From the NCBI GenBank assembly GCA_002293475.1, contig DBDG01000059.1, forward strand, positions 58,523-122,522: a DNA stretch of 64,000 nucleotides, read 5' to 3'. The notes below the pieces were generated by a model that saw only the letters and a program-made list of their open reading frames with translations, made no database searches and was not told where the DNA came from. Shown here one piece after another: positions 28,280-36,176 of the stretch (position 1 is the stretch's first letter; each line of letters begins with the position of its first letter). This DNA is from Lachnospiraceae bacterium UBA938. GTDB lineage: Bacteria; Bacillota; Clostridia; Lachnospirales; Lachnospiraceae. A program made the translations under genes and the position numbers.

Positions 28280-28331
28280 ATTATACTGTCAAGGTACTAC
28301 TTACAGTGACGATGTAAGTCAAACTTACATC
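28280..28331 (-). promoter_or_regulatory. Toxin promoter region with operator-like palindrome
   Basis: The minus strand has TATAAT at 28285-28280. The -35 is weak. A perfect inverted repeat gatgtaagt-caa-acttacatc (28311-28331) lies immediately upstream. The transcript would have a roughly 65-base 5' UTR before the toxin. Confidence 0.5.
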
Positions 28332-28501
28332 CTCTATCGTCAAAGACCGTCACGCAGCCGCCATATTGACCTTATCGGCCTTTCTCAGCGATACATCACT
28401 ATTCAGCATCAGAGCATGAATACCTCTGCCACCTTCCCTGTCCGTCACATAGCAGGATAATTTCTCACCTTCTATAATCTTTTGGAGATTGTCACATAAA
28501 A

Positions 28502-29624
28502 GATAAGTTTCTGGCTAATAAATTCGCGGAACATATCATTAAGGAAAGGCACATTAAAAAGATCAATAGTCAGATTCACGTATATCAGAATGGTATTTAT
28601 GTGTCAGGACGTATTGCGATAGAAAGGGCAATGCTGGGTGAAATCCCTTCTTTGTCATCACATAACCGCAGTGAAGTACTTAAATATTTAGAAGTCATGT
28701 GTGATGAAGCGGAAGCAGCAGAACTAAACTTGATAGCCTTTAAGAATGGTATTTATGACATTGATTCTGACCGGCTGATACCGTTTGACCCCAATATTAT
28801 AATCACAAATATGATACCGTGGAATTATAACCGTGATGCCAAGTCCAATCTGGTAGATAAGGTTTTTTACGATATATCATGCGGTGATGAAAATATCAGA
28901 TATCTATTGGAAGAAGCTGCCGGTTCATGCTTTTACCGGTCAAATAAAATAGGTGGTGGTAAAACATTCGTGTTAACAGGCGGTAAAAACAACGGTAAAT
29001 CAACATATTTAGATATGGTCAAGTGCATGATCGGTAAAGGGAACTACTCTTCTTTGGATTTAATGGAACTTTCAGATCGGTTTCGCACTGCTGAAATGTT
29101 CGGTAAGTTGGCTAATATTGGTGACGATATATCAAGTGATTATCTGCAAGGTAAGCAGCTATCTATATTTAAGAAGATAGTCACCGGAGAAAGTATAACG
29201 ATAGAGCGTAAAGGGCAAGATCCATTTGACTTTGATCCGGTACAAAAGCAGTTTTTTTCGGCTAATGATATCCCCCGAATGAAGGACCATACCGGAGCAG
29301 TATTAAGGAGACTGCTAATTATTCCCTTCAATGCCACATTTGACAAGTCCGATCCGGATTATGATCCGAATATCGGAAATAAATTGAATCAGGCTGAACA
29401 TATGGAGTATTTCATTCAGTGTGCTTTAGAGAGTCTATAAGCGGTATCAAGTATTCTGTGCTGACAACGGTTTTCAGCCGGGAAGTAATTTGACGTTTTC
29501 AAAGAATATTAACCGAGCATTAGGAACTGAATCAGTAAATAAGAGAATCAATAGTAAGGTAATCAAGGTTTTTGTACATTCTGTAGCGGTTATGTACAAC
29601 TTATTATATATTATATACAGTTGA
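28502..29624 (+). pseudogene. Phage/plasmid primase-helicase (P4/D5 family) remnant
   Basis: An open frame without a start (FLANKFAEHIIKERHIKK, reading from about 28508) leads into a 279-residue segment with the SF3 helicase Walker A TGGKNNGKST, a downstream Walker B-type region (GKLANIGDDIS) and FFSANDIPRMKDHTGAVLRR. It stops at 29440. A shifted frame then encodes KRYQVFCADNGFQPGSNLTF, typical of the D5 C-terminal domain, up to 29624. N-terminal primase sequences are missing and there is a deletion at the frame switch. Such proteins replicate phage satellites and integrative elements, so this is the replication relic of the element at tRNA-Pro. Confidence 0.85.
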
Positions 29625-29911
29625 TGTACAACAATTATAGATTATATATAAAAGAATTATATATATATCGCTACTATATACCGCAACACTTCAAAGAAAA
29701 GAGGTATAATGAGAAGATTAAACAAAAAAGGAAGGACAAACTTTCAATAATTAATTCCGTGTTGTATTTCGTGTTGCATAATGAAGAAAAATAGGTTGAT
29801 TTTAAGAAAAACAAAGCAATTTTAGGAAATATATAAGCATTGAAAAATCCAGTAAAGAAGCGGATTTTGATATAAATGGCTTATTTACGGATTTTCTGAA
29901 AATAGTTTTGA

Positions 29912-29938
29912 GCAAGTTCAAGTCTTGTCATTCCGACT
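29912..29938 (+). other. Right attachment site (attR)
   Basis: Matches the tRNA-Pro 3' end at 26926-26952 in 26 of 27 bases. Together the two copies delimit the integrated element. Confidence 0.85.
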
Positions 29939-29940
29939 AG

Positions 29941-30004
29941 CATTAGGCCTTTAGCTTGGCTAGGCCTCACCTGTCTTATCGGCTGTCTTGTCAAGTATAT
30001 TATA
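29941..30004 (-). repeat. Orphan copy of the toxin/antitoxin promoter-leader sequence
   Basis: On the minus strand TATAAT (30004-29999) is followed by atacttgacaagacagccga and taagacagg, matching the starts of both the antisense RNA (after 28033) and the toxin leader (below 28280). It then runs into a hairpin (aggcc...ggcct) with no toxin ORF. Confidence 0.7.
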
Positions 30005-30059
30005 ACATGTCTGTTCCATATAAAGGAAATATCATTCGTACTACTAGCAAACGATCTGA

Positions 30060-30131
30060 TGGAGCAAAAGGGACTCGAACCCTCGGCCTATGCGTTGCGA
30101 ACGCATCGCTCTCCCACTGAGCTACTGCCCC
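30060..30131 (-). tRNA. tRNA-Ala (anticodon CGC)
   Basis: Minus-strand cloverleaf: acceptor GGGGCAG with TTGCTCC, including the G3:U70 wobble that identifies tRNA-Ala; anticodon stem ATGCG/CGCAT with loop TTCGCAA; T loop TTCGAGT. CCA is not encoded. Confidence 0.93.
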
Positions 30132-30298
30132 GGAACAATCTTATCTTATCACATTCTACACAATTGTCAAATAAAAAATAAGCAATCGCAGCAAAATATT
30201 CCAGTAAAATTTGCCCATATTATATTTGCTATCCTTTAAAAAAAGTTTATAATAGTGGTATGTTTATAATATAATAAGATAAGGAATAATGCACTGTA

Positions 30299-30562
30299 AT
30301 GATTGATAAGGAAAGGTTTCACGTCTATAACTATATAAAAAAGGAAGAATACCTAGGCAGTATGAACGGCATGCGGTTTATGCTCCACAAAACGTTAAGC
30401 GGCGATGCGGAACTTTTGCAGGCTGTAATCTGGCCCCAGCCCGATAGCTATGGCAAGACACCGGAAGCTAAAAAGCGGCGCCAGACCTTTCCTTTCACTG
30501 AAGCCGGCCTGGAAAGTGCGGTTGACTGGCTAAATGAACATTGTAGCTTGTGTAGCGATTAA
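30299..30562 (+). CDS. Small conserved-looking protein of unknown function
   Basis: 87 residues, soluble, no signal or membrane segment: it begins MIDKERFHVYNYIKKEEYLG and has an aromatic/proline-rich middle (VIWPQPDSYGKTPE) and a helical C-terminus (ESAVDWLNEHC). Codon use matches neighbours and there is AT-rich promoter-like sequence upstream with several TATAAT-like motifs, so it is probably a real gene. I do not recognise a family with confidence. The ribosome binding site before the ATG is weak. Confidence 0.6.
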   Translation: MIDKERFHVYNYIKKEEYLGSMNGMRFMLHKTLSGDAELLQAVIWPQPDSYGKTPEAKKRRQTFPFTEAGLESAVDWLNEHCSLCSD

Positions 30563-30574
30563 GATATATTTTGC

Positions 30575-30604
30575 TTGAATTAATATGGTTTCAAGGCTTA
30601 TAAT
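30575..30604 (+). promoter_or_regulatory. Candidate promoter for the 92-residue protein
   Basis: TTGAAT, 18-bp spacer, TATAAT, 33 bp before the gene start. Confidence 0.6.
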
Positions 30605-30637
30605 AAAGTAGTTAACATAAATAAGGGGGGGCATAAT

Positions 30638-30916
30638 ATGGCATCCATTGTATATCAGCCAGAGTTTTATCATAGAGAGGTGGCATTCTGCAAGGTATAC
30701 GGAAGTAAAAATAAATCTGTGGTAGAAAATATTTTATTAAAACACAGGATATCTTATTTTATTGATATGCAGAAAGAATCTATGCTTAGGCGCCTGTTTC
30801 TGACCGGAAAAGGCAAGGATAAGACCATTTTTATATTTAAAATAAATGAGGCTGACGTAGAAAAAGCCAGTGATTTGATCAAAGAGTTCGACCAGAACCA
30901 GATAACCCCGATTTAG
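30638..30916 (+). CDS. Small protein of unknown function, alpha/beta composition
   Basis: 92 residues with alternating strand and helix patterns (FCKVYGSKNKSVVENILLKHRI, later KDKTIFIFKINEADVEKASDLIKEF split by a basic turn). The pattern resembles small ACT/ferredoxin-like proteins, but no motif settles it. It has its own promoter and a strong AAGGGGGG site before ATG 30638. No function is assigned. Confidence 0.65.
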   Translation: MASIVYQPEFYHREVAFCKVYGSKNKSVVENILLKHRISYFIDMQKESMLRRLFLTGKGKDKTIFIFKINEADVEKASDLIKEFDQNQITPI

Positions 30917-31044
30917 TATCTATGTGTCACCATAGGACAGCGTGCCCATATCAGTTCATTTGCACAGGCCACCTTGTCGGTATATAGTAATAATCGGTAA
31001 ATAAAATAATATAATTAAATAACAGATAGTCAAGGGGTATCCAT

Positions 31045-31332
31045 ATGGAATACACCTATGAGCCGGTTGGAACCTGCACTTCCCGGATACGCTTTAACCT
31101 AAATGGAAATATTGTCACAAACGTGGAGTTTACCGGAGGCTGTAACGGCAATTTAAAAGCCATCCCTATATTAGTGGAGGGCTTTACTGTAGAACAGATA
31201 GAGGAAAAATGCCGCGGGATCCGTTGCGGCCGGCGCGAAACATCCTGTGTCGATCAACTGGCCAGAGCAGTACGAGAGGCCTACGACAAGGAACGAGACA
31301 TCATAAATAAGAATTCTTATAAATTGGAATGA
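31045..31332 (+). CDS. TIGR03905-type TSCPD domain protein
   Basis: 95 residues. The sequence MEYTYEPVGTCTSRIRFNL followed by EFTGGCNGNLKAIPILVEG and CGRRETSCVDQL is the pattern of the TIGR03905/TSCPD family, small proteins related to a C-terminal domain of some ribonucleotide reductases. The conserved cysteines suggest metal binding, but the role is unknown. Its last 16 bp overlap the 3' end of the convergent HPr-like gene. Confidence 0.85.
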   Translation: MEYTYEPVGTCTSRIRFNLNGNIVTNVEFTGGCNGNLKAIPILVEGFTVEQIEEKCRGIRCGRRETSCVDQLARAVREAYDKERDIINKNSYKLE

Positions 31333-31574
31333 AAAAACCGTTCTAACGATTCCGCGGTATTTGTTTCGTCTTCCCCTTCGATCAAAACAGCAATATTATC
31401 ACCTTTTTGAATATTCATACCCTTTACACTGAACAGGCGCTTGGCATCGCCTGTTTTTCCGTTACACTCTAATATGACGTCAGACTTGGATTTGGAGGCT
31501 TCCCTGACTAAATGCCCTACCGCACTGTCTTCTAGGCCGATGGCACTGGAAATCTCATATTGAAAACTTTTCAT
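31317..31574 (-). CDS. HPr-fold protein lacking both phosphorylation sites
   Basis: 85 residues, the exact length and pattern of phosphocarrier HPr (HLVREASKSKSDVILECNG, then KGMNIQKGDNIAVLIEGEDE). The catalytic loop G-L-H-A-R-P-A reads G-L-E-D-S-A-V, replacing the His15 that accepts phosphate from EI. The Ser46 region (K-S-I-M-G in HPr) reads K-R-L-F-S. It therefore cannot act as a normal PTS carrier and may be a regulatory decoy or Crh-like protein, though Crh keeps Ser46. ATG 31574 has an AAGGAAT site. It is transcribed convergently with the TSCPD gene. Confidence 0.8.
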   Translation of the reverse strand: MKSFQYEISSAIGLEDSAVGHLVREASKSKSDVILECNGKTGDAKRLFSVKGMNIQKGDNIAVLIEGEDETNTAESLERFFHSNL

Positions 31575-31681
31575 AATATACCAGCATTCCTTTCTGAACA
31601 GTTAATAACTGTATATCTGCTAGTTATTGTACCAAAGTTCTCAATAAATATTCTGTGGCATTCATTATTTTAAGTGCAATA

Positions 31682-32110
31682 TTACAAGCGGCTGTACTTT
31701 TCCTCACAATACTTGCATCGGTACACTTCGTTTTTTTCGTCGGCAAGGATGAAGACGTGGGGCAGACCCTGTTCAACAGAAGTGATACAGCGGGGATTTT
31801 TGCATTTGATGATGTTTTTGATCTCCTTGGGGAGAACCAGTACTTTTTTATCAACGATTTTTTCGTCCTTGATTACATTGACGGTAATATTATGGTCAAT
31901 AAAAGCTAGGACGTCAAGATTCAGCTCGTTAATATCACATTCTACCTTAAGTATATCCTTTTTACCCAGCTTATTGCTCCGGGCATTTTTGATGATCGCC
32001 ACGGTGCAGTCCAGCTTATCAAGCTGTAAGCTGTGATAGAGGGAAAGGCTGGCGCCGGCCTTAATATGATCTAGGACAAACCCTTCCCTGATTTTCCCTA
32101 CGTTCAGCAT
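31682..32110 (-). CDS. pyrI: Aspartate carbamoyltransferase regulatory subunit
   Basis: 142 residues. The N-terminal nucleotide-binding domain ([21 protein letters not shown]) is followed by a zinc domain with four cysteines (CKNPRC and CKYC). It binds the catalytic PyrB trimers and mediates allosteric control of pyrimidine synthesis by nucleotides. Its ATG lies inside the end of pyrB (7-bp overlap), so the two are translationally coupled. Confidence 0.96.
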   Translation of the reverse strand: MLNVGKIREGFVLDHIKAGASLSLYHSLQLDKLDCTVAIIKNARSNKLGKKDILKVECDINELNLDVLAFIDHNITVNVIKDEKIVDKKVLVLPKEIKNIIKCKNPRCITSVEQGLPHVFILADEKNEVYRCKYCEEKYSRL

Positions 32111-33036
32111 GACTTCTCCTTGCCTCCTTCCAGTCCCAGTAACGTCAGTATCAATGCCATCCGCACATAAACGCCGTACTGCACCTGCTTGAAATAAGCC
32201 GCCCGCGGATCGTCGTCCAATTCCACGGCGATTTCGTTGACCCGGGGAAGCGGGTGAAGCACCAGCATTTCTGCTTTGGCGGTTTCCATCTTGGCTTTAT
32301 CCAAGATGTAGAAGTCTTTCAGGCGGACATAATCCTCCTCATTAAAAAACCGTTCCCTTTGTACCCTAGTCATATAAAGAAAGTCCAGACGGGGCATCAC
32401 ATCGTCAAGGCGGATGACTTCTTCAAAACGGATATTCTGCTCTTTAAGCCGGTCGGTAATATAGTCGGGAACCTGCAGTTCTTCCGGCGAGATAAAAATA
32501 AACTCAATGCCCTCATAGCGTTCCAAGGCATGAATCAAAGAATGGACGGTGCGCCCGAATTTTAAGTCGCCGCATAAGCCGATGGTAAAGTGATCCAGGC
32601 GTCCCTTCAGGGAGCGGATGGTCAGCAGATCGGTCAAGGTTTGGGTGGGATGCTGGTGGCCGCCGTCGCCGGCATTGATGACCGGTATGGAGGACTTGTC
32701 GGCGGCGACCATCGGCGCCCCTTCCTTGGGATGGCGCATGGCACAGATATCGGCAAAGCAGGAAATCACCCGGATCGTATCGGCGACGCTTTCGCCTTTG
32801 GAAGCCGAAGAAGAACCGGCATCAGAAAACCCCAATACGCTGCCGCCTAGGTTATACATCGCGGCTTCAAAGCTTAAGCGAGTGCGGGTACTGGGCTCAT
32901 AGAAACAAGTGGCCAGTTTCTTGCCGACGCAGACCGTGGAATATTTCCCCATGTTTTTTTCGATGTCACAGGCAAGGTCAAATAAACTGTCAAGTTCTTC
33001 CGCTGTAAAATCCAGCGGGCTCATCAGATGTCTCAT
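32104..33036 (-). CDS. pyrB: Aspartate carbamoyltransferase catalytic subunit
   Basis: 310 residues, standard length. It joins carbamoyl phosphate and aspartate in the committed step of UMP synthesis. The carbamoyl-phosphate loop [12 protein letters not shown] and the PLPRVNEI motif near the C-terminus are present. A GAAGGAGAA site precedes ATG 33036. It forms an operon with pyrI. A terminator hairpin lies just upstream, between it and the nitroreductase remnant, and could act as an attenuator if transcription comes from the upstream promoter. Confidence 0.97.
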   Translation of the reverse strand: MRHLMSPLDFTAEELDSLFDLACDIEKNMGKYSTVCVGKKLATCFYEPSTRTRLSFEAAMYNLGGSVLGFSDAGSSSASKGESVADTIRVISCFADICAMRHPKEGAPMVAADKSSIPVINAGDGGHQHPTQTLTDLLTIRSLKGRLDHFTIGLCGDLKFGRTVHSLIHALERYEGIEFIFISPEELQVPDYITDRLKEQNIRFEEVIRLDDVMPRLDFLYMTRVQRERFFNEEDYVRLKDFYILDKAKMETAKAEMLVLHPLPRVNEIAVELDDDPRAAYFKQVQYGVYVRMALILTLLGLEGGKEKSC

Positions 33037-33063
33037 ACTACATTCTCCTTCTTAGCGTCGCAT

Positions 33064-33092
33064 AAAAAAATCGAAGACAGTATCTTCGATTC
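33064..33092 (-). terminator. Terminator/attenuator between the nitroreductase remnant and pyrB
   Basis: On the minus strand, atcgaaga/tcttcgat stem followed by a run of seven T. It ends about 28 bp before pyrB ATG. With no clear promoter between it and pyrB, partial read-through is likely. Confidence 0.75.
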
Positions 33093-33422
33093 TTAGCTTT
33101 TAAATGATAACAATTCAGAAGCCGTCTTTCTGGCAGGAACGGAAGGTGCTTCATCGGTATATCCTGCGGCAATCAAAGCCACGAGTTCCCTTCCTTCCGA
33201 CAGTTCCAGCAAGTCGGTGGCCTTCAGGCGGTCAAAGATACCCATGATAACAGTACCAAGCCCCTGTGCGTGAGCAGCTAGGCAAAATGCCAGAGAAGCG
33301 GCACCGGCATCAAACATCTGCCAGCCATCGCCACGGTCGGAGGATAAAAGGGAATGATCAACAGTCTGTTCCGTAAAACGGCGGATGCTTCTGCGGCCGG
33401 TAAGACAATCTGATGCGGTCAT
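33093..33422 (-). pseudogene. Nitroreductase-family protein with a large in-frame internal deletion
   Basis: 109 residues from ATG 33422, which has GGAGGAGG upstream; a start at 33455 is also open. The N-terminus CLTGRRSIRRFTEQTVDHSLL matches the FMN-binding start of nitroreductases, and DRGDGWQMFDAGAA to the C-terminus matches the second half. The intervening roughly 65-75 residues (the APSWKNTQ-type region and following helix) are missing without a frameshift. Family members are usually 170-190 residues and need this part for flavin binding and dimerisation, so the product is probably inactive. It keeps its promoter and ribosome binding site. Confidence 0.75.
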
Positions 33423-33490
33423 AATGATGGCTACCTCCTCCAAGATCAACGTCATGACAGGTTATTATCATTGACATTTTTATTTTATCC

Positions 33491-33519
33491 ATAATAGCAC
33501 ATCTCCCGCATGGTTGCAA
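33491..33519 (-). promoter_or_regulatory. Promoter upstream of the nitroreductase remnant
   Basis: On the minus strand, TTGCAA (33519-33514), 17-bp spacer, TATTAT (33496-33491). It is about 70 bp before the remnant and possibly also serves pyrBI. Confidence 0.55.
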
Positions 33520-33697
33520 TCAAAAAACAGTTAAATCCTTTTAATTTTATAAATAATTTTCATAAATTTAAGTTATTATTTTTATCAAAACCTTTGCATT
33601 TTAATAAAAAATTTAGTATACTCCTAGTATCTGCTGTAATATATAATTATATGTCCGGCTTGTCGGCCGACACTGTTCATAAAAGCGTGAGGTAGAT

Positions 33698-34066
33698 ATG
33701 GAATATAATGAAAGAAAGAGATTGCTATTATTTGGCCTGCCGTGGACGTTTACTAAATACAGCATCACGGATGACATGATAAATATCCGTAACGGCTTCC
33801 TGAAGACCTATGAAGATGACTGTTATATGTATAAAATACAGGATGTCAAGCTGGAGACTTCATTAACCGAAAGAATCTTCAAGCTCGGAACCGTGGTCTG
33901 TTATAGCGGCGATTCTACCCATCCCCAGTTACGGATGATCCATATTAAAAATTCCAAAGAAATCAAGAATTTTATTCTGGAGGCCTCTGAGAAAGCCAGA
34001 ATCAAACGGCGTACCCTGCATACCTTGGACATAGGACTGGAGCCAGACGACATAGACAGCTTATAA
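33698..34066 (+). CDS. Bacterial PH-domain (bPH2/DUF304-like) protein
   Basis: 122 residues. The pattern FTKYSITDDMINIRNGFLKT followed by DCYMYKIQDVKLETSLTERI and GTVVCYSGDSTHP is that of small bacterial PH domains, but without the transmembrane helices found in YdbT-type proteins. The C-terminus is basic and helical. Members lack a defined biochemical role. A GTGAGG site precedes ATG 33698, AT-rich promoter-like DNA lies upstream, and a terminator follows. Confidence 0.75.
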   Translation: MEYNERKRLLLFGLPWTFTKYSITDDMINIRNGFLKTYEDDCYMYKIQDVKLETSLTERIFKLGTVVCYSGDSTHPQLRMIHIKNSKEIKNFILEASEKARIKRRTLHTLDIGLEPDDIDSL

Positions 34067-34088
34067 CAAGAAGAGCTTTAGCAGATGA

Positions 34089-34120
34089 CGTGCCGGTTGC
34101 CGCCAATCGGCACGCTGTTT
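34089..34120 (+). terminator. Terminator after the PH-domain gene
   Basis: cgtgccg/cggcacg stem with a 12-base loop followed by ctgttt. The T tract is short. Confidence 0.6.
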
Positions 34121-34196
34121 GTATAGCTCTCTTTTATTGCAAAGATAACGATGCAAACATAATATAGCAAACATAAAGAAAAGAAGGATGTAAGTA

Positions 34197-35639
34197 ATGG
34201 AAAAAGAAAAACGCATGGTATTGGATATGACGAAGGGCAGGCCGGTGTCGCTGATCGTCAGGTTCATGGTTCCCCTTTTATTTGGCAATGTTTTTCAGCA
34301 GCTCTATAATATGGTTGACACGATCATCGTCGGCCGTTATATCGGCGTGAGTGCCCTAGCTGCGGTCGGTGCCACTGGGACGATCGTGTTCCTGATATTC
34401 GGATTTGTGATGGGTCTGACCAGCGGCTTTACAGTCTTGACCGCGCAGCGGTTCGGTGCCGGTGATATCGAAGGGATGAAGAGCAGCGTGGGAAGCGCGG
34501 TAATCCTTGCCGCCATAGTCACTTTCATCATAACGATCATAAGTGTTTCCAGCATGGATCTGCTGCTGCGGGTCATGAATACGCCGGAAGATATCTTGGC
34601 GATGTCCAAAGACTATATTGTCGTCATCTGTCTTGGCCTGTTCTGTTGTGTGCTTTATAATCTTGCCAGCGGCATCCTGCGTGCTTTGGGGAACAGCCGG
34701 GTGCCGCTGTATTCCCTGATCGTGGCGGTAGTTATCAATGTTTTCCTAGATATGCTGCTGATTGTCGTGATCCCTTTAGGGGTTGCCGGCGCTGCCATAG
34801 CGACGGTGGTCTCGCAGGCTATAGCCGGCATTGTCTGTGTAGTCTACATCATCAAAAAGATGCCCTTGCTGCAACTGGAAAAGCGGCATTGGAAGCTGAA
34901 CCAGCACTGTGCCGGCAATCAGCTCAAAATCGGCGTACCGATGGCGCTGCAATTCTCGGTTACGGCCGTCGGAACGATTCTCGTCCAGACGGCGATCAAT
35001 CTGTTTGGCTCAGTCATGGTAGCGGCATTCACGGCCGGCAATAAGATAACCCAGCTGGTGACGCAGCCGTTTGGCGCCATGGGTATTACCATTGCCACGT
35101 TTGCCGCCCAGAACCGCGGCCTTGGCGATATTAAAAGGATCAGGCAAGGGGTCAGGATATCGTGCATTCTATCGACGGTTTACGCGGTGGTGATATTTGC
35201 TGTCGTCCTCCTTATCTTTCCTTACATCATCCGTTTATTTGTTGAACCCGTTGAATACAATCTGATCATTGACTATGCCCGGATATCGGTAATATACTGC
35301 GGCATCTGTTATGCGGCACTGGGGGCGATATTTATATTTCGCAATGCCATGCAAGGCTGCGGGCATTCTTTGCTGCCGTCCATCGGCGGAGTCGTGGAAA
35401 TGGTAGTCCGCGTCAGCGCCGCCTATGTGGCGATAAAGATGATGAGCTACCGTGCCGTTTTTGTGGCCGACGGCATCACTTGGGTGATCACCGCGGTTTA
35501 TCTGGGTATCTGCTATCTCTATGTCTTTAAGAAGCATTATTCGGCCGATCAGGTGTCCTATCAGAGTGCGGCGGGGTCAGCAGTCTTTCAAACAGAAGCC
35601 CGGCAAGAATCCAGTTGGGAAGATAATCTAGGCGGATGA
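34197..35639 (+). CDS. MATE family multidrug efflux transporter
   Basis: 480 residues with about 12 predicted membrane helices in two similar halves. The N-terminus (PLLFGNVFQQLYNMVDTIIVG) is the MATE hallmark, and GVPMALQFSVTAVGTILVQ is its counterpart in the second half. Such proteins export cationic compounds with Na+ or H+ antiport; the substrate here is unknown. A GAAGGATG-type site precedes ATG 34197. Its last 113 bp overlap the convergent CmpB-like gene. Confidence 0.95.
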   Translation: MEKEKRMVLDMTKGRPVSLIVRFMVPLLFGNVFQQLYNMVDTIIVGRYIGVSALAAVGATGTIVFLIFGFVMGLTSGFTVLTAQRFGAGDIEGMKSSVGSAVILAAIVTFIITIISVSSMDLLLRVMNTPEDILAMSKDYIVVICLGLFCCVLYNLASGILRALGNSRVPLYSLIVAVVINVFLDMLLIVVIPLGVAGAAIATVVSQAIAGIVCVVYIIKKMPLLQLEKRHWKLNQHCAGNQLKIGVPMALQFSVTAVGTILVQTAINLFGSVMVAAFTAGNKITQLVTQPFGAMGITIATFAAQNRGLGDIKRIRQGVRISCILSTVYAVVIFAVVLLIFPYIIRLFVEPVEYNLIIDYARISVIYCGICYAALGAIFIFRNAMQGCGHSLLPSIGGVVEMVVRVSAAYVAIKMMSYRAVFVADGITWVITAVYLGICYLYVFKKHYSADQVSYQSAAGSAVFQTEARQESSWEDNLGG

Positions 35640-35958
35640 CCTTCTTGACATGCCATTTGGAACGGTCATAGTTCCACGGGCAGATATCTTTGTCGGCTAA
35701 CAGCGTTCCGGTGGCATATTCCGCAGTCAATATCAGGGCAGCGTAAAATAACCCGCGTACTAAGGGGCGCTTGCCTTTAAGCATCCGGCAGAAAGGTTCC
35801 AGCAAGGCAGCGCTTCCATAGATCGGGAACATCCACAGCGAGGTCTGCCCCATCAGTTTCATGTCCCGCCGCCGTAGCGAATTTAAAGCGGTAAAGCTGA
35901 TTTCAATACACCAGCCGGTAACCCCGCATTTCAGAAAGTTAAGCATTAATTTCTTCAT
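35527..35958 (-). CDS. CmpB-like putative ABC-transporter type IV membrane protein
   Basis: 143 residues with several hydrophobic segments. FTALNSLRRRDMKLMGQTSLWMF and the CPWNYDRSKWHVKKVIRLDY motif are typical of the PF06541 group (annotated as ABC transporter type IV, CmpB), whose true activity is unclear. The gene runs convergently into the MATE gene with an unusually long tail-to-tail overlap of 113 bp. The last 30 or so residues (TPPHSDRTPDRPNNAS) are extra compared with the expected end of the domain. Confidence 0.8.
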   Translation of the reverse strand: MKKLMLNFLKCGVTGWCIEISFTALNSLRRRDMKLMGQTSLWMFPIYGSAALLEPFCRMLKGKRPLVRGLFYAALILTAEYATGTLLADKDICPWNYDRSKWHVKKVIRLDYLPNWILAGLLFERLLTPPHSDRTPDRPNNAS

Positions 35959-36099
35959 TACTAAGTGCTCCCTTCACCGGCACCCATGCCTTTCGCGGTC
36001 ATGTCGGCGAAACGGCAAAATAACGAGTGTCTTCACAGTGTAAGTATGTGCCGTCGGAAGATAAATATGCGTTTCGGTTACCGACCGGTTACCGGTTTG

Positions 36100-36135
36100 T
36101 TTATAGGAATATTTATAGGTATATTTATAGGTATG
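36100..36135 (+). repeat. 12-bp tandem repeat, 3 copies, upstream of folC
   Basis: Units tttataggaata, tttataggtata, tttataggtatg end about 40 bp before folC. The 35959-36176 gap holds this and a short direct repeat cggttaccg. Confidence 0.88.
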
Positions 36136-36176
36136 TTTACAAGCGTATGACAAGCCTATGTATATGAGGTACGTAA

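Larger units (their letters stand above)
26926..29938. mobile_element. Decayed integrative element (satellite/phage-like) at tRNA-Pro
   Basis: Bounded by direct repeats: the tRNA-Pro 3' end (26926-26952) and a 27-bp near copy at 29912-29938 with one mismatch. Inside are an integrase pseudogene next to the left end, a type I toxin/antisense-RNA unit and a broken primase-helicase. No structural or packaging genes remain, and both large genes carry deletions, so it is probably immobile. Confidence 0.85.
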
